DNA from: CAVPCY01 sp963770765
GTDB lineage: Bacteria > Actinomycetota > Coriobacteriia > Anaerosomatales > PHET01
Assembly: GCA_963770765.1 (NCBI GenBank)
Contig: CAVYQS010000003.1
Location: 1 to 21,195, forward strand
Direction of reading: 5' to 3'
Length of the DNA: 21,195 bases
The position numbers and the translations under genes were made by a program. Below the pieces are notes generated by a model. The model saw nothing but the letters and a program-made list of their open reading frames with translations. It ran no database searches and was not told the origin of the DNA. Positions 14,482 to 21,195 of this stretch are shown one piece after another. Position 1 is the stretch's first letter. Every line of letters begins with the position of its first letter.

Positions 14482-14584
14482 TGTGAGACCGCCCTTTCGA
14501 GAGGCACGATTGGGAATGATTGATAGTGACACACAGTTCATATCCAACTACGGGCCCCCGCGCTCGCAGAAAGGGGCGTCACTC

Positions 14585-16000
14585 GTGCGCATCGCCGTCA
14601 TCGGCTCAGGCATCAGCGGAGTCTCGGCCGCGTGGCTTCTGTCGCGCACCAACGATGTGGACGTCTACGAAGCGGAGCCGCAGCTGGGCGGACACACCCG
14701 TACGCTCGACGTGACCACCGACGGCCTGGCCTTCCCTGCCGACACCGGCTTCATGGTGTTCAACCGCCGAACGTACCCCAACCTCATCCGCTTCTTCGAG
14801 CACCTGGGGATCGTCGCTCACGACGCGGACATGTCCTTCTCGGTGCAGGTCGCCGATGAGAACATCGAGTGGTCGGGCGACAGCCTCAACAGCGTGTTCG
14901 CTCAGCGCAAGAACATCGTGAATCCCCGGTTCCTGCGGATGCTCACCGACGTGCTTCGCTTCAGCCGCGACGCCGACCGCCTGCTCGCCGACCCCTCGAC
15001 CGCCGAGCTGACCTTGGGCCAGATGCTCGAGCGCGAGGGCTACAGCGACAGCTTCACAGACTGGTACCTGATCCCCATGGGTAGCGCGATCTGGTCCACG
15101 CCACCCGGCGACATGCTCGACTACCCGGCCCACACGTTCCTGCGCTTCTGCGACAACCACGGCCTGCTGCACATCACCGGCAAGCCGCAGTGGCTTTCGG
15201 TCAAGGGCGGAGCGCGCACGTACCTCGAGATCGCCTCGCGCGCCTTCTCCGGTGAGGTCTTCACCCACGAGCCCGCCGAGAAGATCGAGCGCACGGCCAC
15301 CGGTGTCCGCGTGACCACTCCCGCACGCTCGGTCGACTACGACATCGCCATCATCGCGACGCATCCGCCGCAGACCCGCGAGATGCTGGGTGACACGATG
15401 AGCGACGATGAGCGCGCGGTCCTCTCAGCGTTCAACTTCTGGCCCAACGATGTGATCGTCCACACCGACACCACGTTCCTGCCCGCCAGCAAGCGGGCGT
15501 GGGCGTCGTGGAACTGGTTCGCCGAGTCAGGCGACATCACCAAGGCGACGCTGATGCTGACCTACCAGCTCAACGCGCTCCAAAGCCTCCCGCCGGATGC
15601 GCCCGTCGTCATGGAGACGCTCAACCGTCATCACGAGCCCGCGCCGGGAACCCAGCTCGCCCACCTGAGCTTCGACCACCCGATGTACACCGCCGAGGCG
15701 ATCGCCGCACAGAAGAAGCTTCCCCGGCTGCAGGGCGTCGACCGTCTCTACTACGCAGGCGCGTGGACCCGCTACGGGTTCCACGAGGACGGCATCTTGT
15801 CGGGCGTGCGAGCGGCCGAGGCGCTCGGGGCGACGATCCCGTGGGGCGACCAGCTCGACGCGTCGCGCACCCGCGTGCTGTCCGGCGCACCCACGCCCAT
15901 GATGGGCCAGACCCGCAAGCTCCTTCCGGCCGAGAAGCCCCGCTCGCTCGAAGACGACCGCGCCGCCGCATTCACTCCTCTGTCGGGGCAGGACGCGTGA
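14585..16000 (+). CDS. FAD-dependent oxidoreductase, amine-oxidase fold (COG2907 type)
   Basis: 471 residues from GTG 14585; AAGGGG lies 8 nt upstream and the protein begins at once with the FAD-binding MRIAVIGSGISG (GxGxxG at 7-12), followed by the ribose-binding acidic stretch DVYEAEPQLGG. Further family features are GFMVFNRRTYPN, the SAIWSTPP segment, and the C-terminal FAD motif YYAGAWTRYGFHEDGILSGVRAAEALG. No signal peptide. This flavoprotein family is repeatedly found beside DUF1365 and cyclopropane-synthase-like genes, as here: the next start overlaps this stop by 4 bases. In proteobacteria, related clusters have been tied to modified (cyclopropane or furan) fatty acids, so a role as a desaturase or oxidase of methylated acyl chains is a reasonable inference. 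The exact reaction cannot be read from the sequence. Confidence 0.9.
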   Translation: MRIAVIGSGISGVSAAWLLSRTNDVDVYEAEPQLGGHTRTLDVTTDGLAFPADTGFMVFNRRTYPNLIRFFEHLGIVAHDADMSFSVQVADENIEWSGDSLNSVFAQRKNIVNPRFLRMLTDVLRFSRDADRLLADPSTAELTLGQMLEREGYSDSFTDWYLIPMGSAIWSTPPGDMLDYPAHTFLRFCDNHGLLHITGKPQWLSVKGGARTYLEIASRAFSGEVFTHEPAEKIERTATGVRVTTPARSVDYDIAIIATHPPQTREMLGDTMSDDERAVLSAFNFWPNDVIVHTDTTFLPASKRAWASWNWFAESGDITKATLMLTYQLNALQSLPPDAPVVMETLNRHHEPAPGTQLAHLSFDHPMYTAEAIAAQKKLPRLQGVDRLYYAGAWTRYGFHEDGILSGVRAAEALGATIPWGDQLDASRTRVLSGAPTPMMGQTRKLLPAEKPRSLEDDRAAAFTPLSGQDA

Positions 16001-16761
16001 ACGGCGCGCTCTACACCGGCACGGTGACGCACCTGCGCACCCGCCCGGTGCGCAACGGCTTCACCTACGGCCTCTACTACGTCTACGTCGACCTGGCCGA
16101 GCTCGACACGCTCGACGCATCGCTGAAGCGGTTCGGGCACAACCGGCGCGCGCTCGTCTCGGTGTGGGATGAGGACCACGGCGCCCGCGACGGCTCCGGG
16201 CTGCGCGAGTGGATCGACGGCGTGCTCGCCCGAGCGGGCATCGACCTGACCGGCGGCCGCGTGTGCCTGCTCACCTTCCCGCGCGTCATGGGCTTCAAGT
16301 TCTACCCGGTGTCGTTCTGGTACTGCTTCGGGGCCGACGGCACGCCACTCGCTGTGCTGGCTGAAGTGCAGAACACCTACCGCGACCACCACAACTACCT
16401 GCTCCACAACAACGGCGAGCCCTACGACTTCACGCAACGGCCCGAGAAGGCGAAGGCCTTCTTCGTCTCCCCGTTCGTCCCGTTGGAAGACGCCCGTTAC
16501 CAGTTCAGCCTCACCGAACCCGGCGAGAAGCTCCAGGCCGCGATCTACGACTTCGTCGATGGGCCTCTGCTCCTCACCGCAGCGATCTCGCTGAGGGCCG
16601 AGCCGCTCGACGACGAGTCCCTGCGTCGAGCCGTGCTGCGCTTGGGCCCGATGTCGTTGCGGGCCCTGATCCTGATTCACTGGCAGGCGCTGAAGCTGAT
16701 TCTCAAAGGGGTACGTTTCTATCCACACACCGCGCCCCCCGAAGAGGAGACCACGTTTTGA
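15997..16761 (+). CDS. DUF1365 family protein
   Basis: 254 residues starting at GTG 15997 in a GTGA overlap with the preceding stop, so translation is probably coupled. The family signature is clear: LYTGTVTHLRTRPVRNGFTY near the start, FPRVMGFKFYPVSFWYC about residues 94-110, AEVQNTYRDHHNYLL soon after, then KAFFVSPF and a C-terminal HWQALKLILKG. No biochemical function is established for DUF1365. Its constant linkage to the flavoprotein upstream and the methyltransferase downstream implies a part in the same fatty-acid modification. There is no signal peptide or long membrane helix, though the C-terminal third is fairly hydrophobic and amphipathic. Confidence 0.92.
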   Translation: MNGALYTGTVTHLRTRPVRNGFTYGLYYVYVDLAELDTLDASLKRFGHNRRALVSVWDEDHGARDGSGLREWIDGVLARAGIDLTGGRVCLLTFPRVMGFKFYPVSFWYCFGADGTPLAVLAEVQNTYRDHHNYLLHNNGEPYDFTQRPEKAKAFFVSPFVPLEDARYQFSLTEPGEKLQAAIYDFVDGPLLLTAAISLRAEPLDDESLRRAVLRLGPMSLRALILIHWQALKLILKGVRFYPHTAPPEEETTF

Positions 16762-17924
16762 CGACACTGTTCGAACAGCTGCTCGGGGTGGCGATGAACC
16801 GAGCCCTGCGCCGAGGCGAGCTCACGCTGATAGGTCGCGATGGGGCCGAGAAGCACTTCTCGGGACGCGAGCCGGGTCCGCGAGCCACGGTCGTCCTCAA
16901 GGACCCCCACGCCGCGCGCCGCACGATCGCGGGCGGCTCCATCGGACTTGCCGAGAGCTACATGGCCGGCTCATGGGACACCCCCGACCTGGACGCCGTG
17001 CTGGCTCTGGGCATCGCGAACATGGATCCCGAGCCCAGCAAGCCCACGCTGCTCACGCCCGTCGTGCGAGCATGGCATTCGATGCGCGACAACGACCTGG
17101 CCGGAAGCCGGAAGAACATCCAGTACCACTACGACCTCGGCAACGACTTCTATCGGCTATGGCTCGACGAGACGATGGCGTACTCCTCGGCGCTCCACAG
17201 CTTCGCCGACGAGGACATCAGCGCTGCTCAGGTGCGCAAGTGGGACCGGCTGCTCGATCTGCTGCAACCGGGCACGGACGACCACCTGCTCGAGATCGGC
17301 TGCGGGTGGGGCGGGTTCGCGATCCACGCAGCCAAGCAGGCGGGCTGCAAGGTCACCGGCGTGACGCTTTCAGACGAGCAGCACGAGTGGGCGGTTCGCG
17401 CGGTCGAGCGCGAGGGCCTCGAAGGACAGGTCGAGATCAGGCTGCAAGACTACCGGCATATCCCCGAGCAGTTCTCGGCGATCGCTTCGATCGAGATGTT
17501 CGAAGCCGTTGGCGAGAAGTGGTGGCCGACGTTCTTCCGGCAGGTGCGCGAGCTGCTGGCCCCCGGCGGCCATCTCGCACTCCAGACGATCACCATCGAG
17601 GAGCCCCGCTTCGACGACTACAGCCGCAACCCCGACTTCATCCAGCGCTACATCTTCCCCGGAGGAATGCTGCCCAGCCCCGAGCGCTTCGCGGTCGCCG
17701 CACATGCCCAGGGCCTGCACGTCGACGAGCCTCACTTCTTTGGTGAGAGCTACTCTCGCACGCTCTCCGAGTGGAGCACACGGTTCGAGTCGGCGCTTCC
17801 GGAGGTACGCGCGCTTGGCTTCGACGAGCGCTTCATCCGTATGTGGCGCTACTACCTGTCGTACTGCAAAGCGGGCTTCGACGCCGGCACGATCGACGTC
17901 ATGCAGGTGCGGCTGGGGGCATAG
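16758..17924 (+). CDS. Cyclopropane-fatty-acid synthase family SAM methyltransferase
   Basis: 388 residues, close to E. coli Cfa (382). Start TTG 16758 overlaps the previous stop (TTGA) and has GAGGAG about 8 nt upstream. It contains IQYHYDLGNDFYRLWLD (121-137), the SAM-binding LEIGCGWGG (178-186), SIEMFEAVGEKWW and IQRYIFPGGMLPS, all standard for the CFA/mycolic-acid methyltransferase family, which transfers a methylene or methyl group from S-adenosylmethionine to double bonds of phospholipid acyl chains. The N-terminal lipid-binding domain (about 1-110) is present. In this operon, with a flavoprotein and DUF1365, the product may be a methylated or further oxidised acyl chain and not a simple cyclopropane; that is inference. 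The gene for cardiolipin synthase converges on it 63 bp downstream. I leave the symbol empty because the exact reaction is uncertain. Confidence 0.92.
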   Translation: MTTLFEQLLGVAMNRALRRGELTLIGRDGAEKHFSGREPGPRATVVLKDPHAARRTIAGGSIGLAESYMAGSWDTPDLDAVLALGIANMDPEPSKPTLLTPVVRAWHSMRDNDLAGSRKNIQYHYDLGNDFYRLWLDETMAYSSALHSFADEDISAAQVRKWDRLLDLLQPGTDDHLLEIGCGWGGFAIHAAKQAGCKVTGVTLSDEQHEWAVRAVEREGLEGQVEIRLQDYRHIPEQFSAIASIEMFEAVGEKWWPTFFRQVRELLAPGGHLALQTITIEEPRFDDYSRNPDFIQRYIFPGGMLPSPERFAVAAHAQGLHVDEPHFFGESYSRTLSEWSTRFESALPEVRALGFDERFIRMWRYYLSYCKAGFDAGTIDVMQVRLGA

Positions 17925-17987
17925 CCGAAGCGCCCTGGCTGCGAATCACGGCTCCGCGGGTCTCGCGCGGGCCGGGGTCCGCACTGC

Positions 17988-19448
17988 TCACATGATGTTC
18001 GATCCGAGCCGAGCCGCCGAGTTCCCGAACCGCCTCAGCCTGCTCCAGCCGCGCACCTCGTCGATCGTGACCTCGCGGCAGTCTCTCAGGTCCGCCTCGA
18101 ATATCCGCTCGCAACGAGACGCGACGTTCGCGTCATAGCACCAGACCATGAGCTCCTTATGCAGCTTCAAGCTGCGCATGTCCAAGTTCATCGTCCCGAC
18201 GGACGACGCGACACCGTCGACCGTCAGGCTCTTCGCATGGAAGAAGCCCTTCGTGTAGCGGAAGATGCGACCCCCCGCGGCGAGCAGGTCTTCGTAGTAG
18301 GACTCTGCCGCCTTCATCGCGATCTTCTTGTCCGGCCAATCGGTCATCATCAGCCGTACATCGACACCGCTCAGGGCGGCATTGAGGAGCGCGTCGTAGG
18401 TGCCGGCGTCAGGGATGAAGTACGGCGACTGCAGCCACACTCGCTCGCTTGCTCCCGAGATCGCGGTCACATGTGCGCGCCGTGCCGATTCGGAGGGGTC
18501 TTCAACGCCGTGCGCCACTACCTGGGCCGCCACGGTGTCCCCTTCGACGCCCTCGCAACCGGCTGCGAAGCGTTCGGTCACGTAGAGCGACTCGTGCTTG
18601 ACCTCATACCAGCGATCGGCGAACAGTTTCGCGAGCTCGGCCACCACCGGTCCGGTCAGCCGCAGTCCCGTGTCGCGCCACGCCGGGTACTTCGGCTTGC
18701 CGTCGATGTACTCCTGGCCGATATTGAAGCCCCCTGTGTGGCCGATGATGCCGTCGACCACGGTGATCTTGCGATGGTTTCGGTAGTTGAGGCGGCCGAT
18801 CTGCGTGATGTCGGATTCGACACGCGCGCCCGCCTTGCGCAGCCTCTTCAGCTCGCTCTTGTTGTAGGTGATACAACCCAAGTAGTCGTTCATGATGCGT
18901 ACGTCGACGCCGGCCGCCAGGCGGTCGAGCAGCACTTCTGTGATGCGGGCGGTGAGGGCGTCGTGCTCCCAGATGAAGTACTGCATGACGATCGACCGCT
19001 GCGCGCTGGACAGGTCCGCGATGAGTGTGTCGAAGTACTCCGCGCCGTCTTCGTACACGTCGAAGGTCGTGGCGGGCAAGACGGGTGCCGAGTTCGCGGC
19101 CTCGATGGCGGCAGAGACCTTGCCGGAGACAGTCCCGGCCATGTCAGCGCGAGCTGCGACCGTGAACGCCTTGTGGGTGGCGTAGATCGACTCCATGAAG
19201 GGCCTGCGCAGTGCCACCCAGTCGTGAACCCAGCGCTGTTTGGCTAGCCAACCCTTCCAGTCGCGCCCGGCGAAGAAGTAGATCACGAGCCCCAGTCCGG
19301 GCGTCAGCAGCAGGACCGCGATCCAGGCGAGTGTCGTGGATGGGTCCCGGTCTTGCCCGATGATGACCAGTACCGCCAGGAGCCAGTACACGATGAGCGC
19401 GGCATAGCCGAGCATGATCAGAATCAACAGCGCTTGGCTCGGGTTCAT
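17988..19448 (-). CDS. cls: Cardiolipin synthase (phospholipase D type)
   Basis: 486 residues from ATG 19448, the usual length of bacterial Cls; frames to ATG 19460 or 19484 are open but add only residues before the first helix, and 19484 has no ribosome site. Ribosome-site evidence for 19448 is itself modest (AGGA 3 nt and GAGGGG 12 nt upstream). Two membrane helices (about 6-30 and 38-58) anchor the protein; the GRDWKGW segment follows. Two PLD motifs are complete: His225-x-Lys227-x4-Asp232 in NHRKITVVD, and His404-x-Lys406-x4-Asp411 in FHAKSLTVD, each followed by GGFN or GTMNLD. The enzyme condenses two phosphatidylglycerols, or transfers a phosphatidyl group, to form cardiolipin at the membrane. 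It converges with the fatty-acid methyltransferase operon, which together suggests a membrane-lipid neighbourhood. Confidence 0.93.
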   Translation of the reverse strand: MNPSQALLILIMLGYAALIVYWLLAVLVIIGQDRDPSTTLAWIAVLLLTPGLGLVIYFFAGRDWKGWLAKQRWVHDWVALRRPFMESIYATHKAFTVAARADMAGTVSGKVSAAIEAANSAPVLPATTFDVYEDGAEYFDTLIADLSSAQRSIVMQYFIWEHDALTARITEVLLDRLAAGVDVRIMNDYLGCITYNKSELKRLRKAGARVESDITQIGRLNYRNHRKITVVDGIIGHTGGFNIGQEYIDGKPKYPAWRDTGLRLTGPVVAELAKLFADRWYEVKHESLYVTERFAAGCEGVEGDTVAAQVVAHGVEDPSESARRAHVTAISGASERVWLQSPYFIPDAGTYDALLNAALSGVDVRLMMTDWPDKKIAMKAAESYYEDLLAAGGRIFRYTKGFFHAKSLTVDGVASSVGTMNLDMRSLKLHKELMVWCYDANVASRCERIFEADLRDCREVTIDEVRGWSRLRRFGNSAARLGSNIM

Positions 19449-19793
19449 GTGTCCTGACATCCCCTCGACAGAGAATCGGTCCATTTCGTCAAGTATGCAC
19501 GATACTCAGCGAAGGCCCTGAGCGCCGACGACCGGGAGAGGTCCGCGCCCGTGCTGCCGCCGCAAGGCGTGGCGGCAGCACGGGGCGCACCAACCACCTC
19601 ACTGCCCGCCGTGCTGGCTATTTTCGTTGATGGCACGCATACTGCTTCGAGATGAGCGGCCTCGCCTTCCGCGAGACGCCCCACCAAGACTCGGTTGTCC
19701 TTCGCGCTTTGTTCTCGTATCGCGCCATGTCGGATCGACTGCGTCTGCCACGCAGTGCGTCCTAAGTGCGCACGAGAACAGGAGCGACAGAAC
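19449..19793. other. Intergenic region between cls and the helicase, with a long hairpin
   Basis: About 345 bases without a credible gene. It holds a perfect 14-bp inverted repeat (19548-19561 with 19571-19584, 9-nt loop), extendable by three pairs across one bulged G. No U-tract follows on either strand, so it is not a standard terminator. TTGTCC (19695-19700), 17 nt and TATCGC (19718-19723) form a weak candidate promoter for the helicase, giving a leader of roughly 65 nt. Reading frames crossing this region on the minus strand resemble no family. Confidence 0.45.
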
Positions 19794-21065
19794 TTGAGTT
19801 TCGACAACCTAGGTTTGGACCGCCGCATGCTCGACGCGGTAGGTCGACTGGGCTATACCGAGCCCACCCCCATCCAGCGCGATGCCATCCCGCTCGCTCT
19901 CGCAGGTAGAGACGTCGTGGGTTGCGCCCAGACCGGAACCGGCAAGACCGCCGCGTTCATCCTGCCCACCCTGCAGCGCATCTCGGCGAAGCCGGGCAAG
20001 ATTCGCGCGCTGGTGGTCACTCCCACCCGTGAACTCGCCGGCCAGATCGAGCAGTTCGCTACCCAGATCGGCAAGACGACCCGCCACCGGGTGGCAGTCG
20101 CATACGGCGGTGTGGGGTACGAGCCCCAGCGCAAGGCGCTTCGCCGTGGCGTAGACCTGTTGGTCGCCTGCCCCGGACGCCTGCTCGACCTCGTCAATGG
20201 GGGTCATTGCGACCTGAGTGCTGTGGAGGTACTCGTGCTCGACGAGGCTGACCGCATGCTCGACATGGGCTTCTGGCCCGACGTGCGCCGAATCCTCTCG
20301 TACCTCCCCAAGGAGCGTCAGAACCTGCTCTTCTCGGCGACGATGTCGCCTGAGGTGCTCAGGATCGTCGGCGACACTCTGCACGACCCCGCTCAGATCA
20401 CCGTCTCCCCCACCACGAAGCCGATCGACGCGATCGAGCAGTCGATCTACCCCGTGGGCGGCAAGGACAAGACCGACCTGCTCTTGCACCTGATCGATGA
20501 GCACAACCTCGAGCGCATCCTGGTCTTCACACGAACCAAGCACCGAGCAGACCGGGTGGCTCGCGTACTCGACCGAGCCGGAATCCGCGGAGCCGCCATC
20601 CACGGCAACCGTTCGCAGGCCCAGCGCCAGAAGGCGCTCGACAGCTTCAAGCGCGGCCACGTGAAGGTGCTCGTCGCGACCGACGTGGTCTCCCGCGGCA
20701 TCGACATCGACGACATCACGCACGTCGTGAACTTCGACCTGCCCAATACGCCCGAGGACTACGTCCACCGCATCGGCCGTACCGCGCGTGCGGGTCGATC
20801 CGGTACGGCGTTCTCGCTTCTCTCCCCCGAGGAGCATACGAACCTGCGCGACATCGAGCGCAAGATCGGCTCGGTCATCGTGTGTGAGGACGCCGAGGGC
20901 TTCCGCTACACGGATGCCCGCATGGTTCCTGATCCGGAGCGCGAAGCGGCTCCCTCGAAGCAGCAGCGTCCCGCTGCAGGCAGCGGCCGCAAAGGTCGCG
21001 TTGGCGGCAGCGCGCGGCGCAACAGGCGCTCAGGCGGCTCGGGCTCAGGCGCCCGCAACAACTAG
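19794..21065 (+). CDS. DEAD-box ATP-dependent RNA helicase (RhlE-like)
   Basis: 423 residues from TTG 19794, chosen because AGGAG lies 9 nt upstream and the family N-terminus MSFDNLGL starts here; earlier in-frame starts add unrelated residues. All helicase motifs are present: the Q motif ending PTPIQ (Gln28), Walker A AQTGTGKT (45-52), PTRELAGQ, DEAD (150-153), SAT (181-183), ATDVVSRGID and HRIGRTARAG (from 325). After about residue 385 a low-complexity Gly/Arg/Ser-rich basic tail with RRNRRSGGSG follows, as in RhlE/CsdA-type proteins, probably for RNA binding. The enzyme unwinds short RNA duplexes, typically in ribosome assembly, RNA decay or cold adaptation; the specific role is not evident. 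It is monocistronic, with a terminator 36 nt past the stop. Confidence 0.95.
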   Translation: MSFDNLGLDRRMLDAVGRLGYTEPTPIQRDAIPLALAGRDVVGCAQTGTGKTAAFILPTLQRISAKPGKIRALVVTPTRELAGQIEQFATQIGKTTRHRVAVAYGGVGYEPQRKALRRGVDLLVACPGRLLDLVNGGHCDLSAVEVLVLDEADRMLDMGFWPDVRRILSYLPKERQNLLFSATMSPEVLRIVGDTLHDPAQITVSPTTKPIDAIEQSIYPVGGKDKTDLLLHLIDEHNLERILVFTRTKHRADRVARVLDRAGIRGAAIHGNRSQAQRQKALDSFKRGHVKVLVATDVVSRGIDIDDITHVVNFDLPNTPEDYVHRIGRTARAGRSGTAFSLLSPEEHTNLRDIERKIGSVIVCEDAEGFRYTDARMVPDPEREAAPSKQQRPAAGSGRKGRVGGSARRNRRSGGSGSGARNN

Positions 21066-21100
21066 GCGACTCGGCGGCTGTTCTCCCTCGAACGCAATAA

Positions 21101-21134
21101 GCGCCCCAGCGGTTGCTCGTCCTCGCTGGGGCGC
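21101..21134. terminator. Bidirectional terminator between helicase and tRNA-Ile
   Basis: Eleven-base perfect stem (21101-21111 with 21124-21134), 12-nt loop. On the plus strand CTATTTG follows; on the minus strand TTATTGCGTT follows. Both U-tracts are short but present, so it can end the helicase mRNA and the tRNA-Ile transcript, which converge here. Confidence 0.8.
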
Positions 21135-21147
21135 CTATTTGCGGTGG

Positions 21148-21195
21148 TGGTGGGCCCGGATGGATTCGAACCATCGACCTCACGGTTATCAGCCG
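21148..21195 (-). tRNA. tRNA-Ile (anticodon GAU), 5' part beyond the window
   Basis: On the minus strand the visible 48 nt include anticodon loop CTGATAA (anticodon GAT) with the 3' stem half CCGTG, the T arm GATGG-TTCGAAT-CCATC, the acceptor half CGGGCCC, discriminator A and an encoded CCA (plus 21148-21150). The D arm and 5' acceptor half lie outside the window. Confidence 0.93.

Noticed and set aside
17950..17973. Bulged GC hairpin between the CFA-like gene and cls as a terminator
   Set aside because: The stem has a bulge, no U-tract on either strand, and similar pairings are expected by chance in such GC-rich DNA.
18159..19247. 362-codon plus-strand ORF
   Set aside because: It is antisense to the well-supported cardiolipin synthase gene, with no ribosome site or recognisable domain.
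19445..19828. 127-codon minus-strand ORF across the cls-helicase gap
   Set aside because: It overlaps the 5' ends of both real genes, runs through the long hairpin, and looks like random GC-rich translation.

Overview
This is a GC-rich window of ordinary chromosomal DNA: two tRNA genes, metabolic and housekeeping genes, and no mobile element, phage gene, CRISPR array or rRNA. The protein families and the style of the P-II/Amt genes suggest an anaerobic or microaerophilic Actinomycetota, perhaps of the Coriobacteriia type. That assignment is inference from protein character only and is held loosely.

Layout. At the left edge is a complete tRNA-Ala(UGC) on the minus strand with a recognisable promoter. 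Next is a nitrogen module on the plus strand: a stand-alone P-II gene with its own terminator, then a long structured leader, an ammonium transporter and two further P-II genes ending at a strong UUCG-loop terminator. After a stretch with no gene (about 3088-3416) there is a minus-strand gene for a membrane-anchored rhodanese-thioredoxin fusion. Its reading frame is interrupted by a UGA exactly where the first redox cysteine of thioredoxin should be. A hairpin with a GGUCG apical loop follows at the spacing expected of a bacterial SECIS, so I call one selenoprotein (residues U-P-S-C) rather than two ORFs. Its promoter carries a perfect 16-bp palindrome of the kind bound by CsoR/CstR-family repressors.

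Divergently transcribed from it is a single 8.8-kb gene (2939 codons) for a cyclic beta-1,2-glucan synthase-like protein with GT84, glycoamylase-like and GH94 parts. It is followed by a YqeY-family gene. A convergent short-chain dehydrogenase then faces a tightly overlapping three-gene operon: FAD-dependent oxidoreductase (COG2907 type), DUF1365 protein and cyclopropane-fatty-acid-synthase-like methyltransferase. Convergent with that operon is a phospholipase-D-type cardiolipin synthase. The window ends with a DEAD-box RNA helicase, a bidirectional terminator and a 5'-truncated tRNA-Ile(GAU) on the minus strand.

How they fit. The left part handles ammonium uptake and its control. The two P-II/amt promoters share a GnAAC-n6-GAAAC box placed 9-10 nt before a TAnnnT hexamer, so they may answer to one regulator. 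The middle and right parts concern the cell envelope: glucan synthesis, fatty-acid modification and cardiolipin. The most unusual item is the selenocysteine rhodanese-thioredoxin under a CstR-like operator, which suggests an extracytoplasmic sulfur or persulfide redox function.
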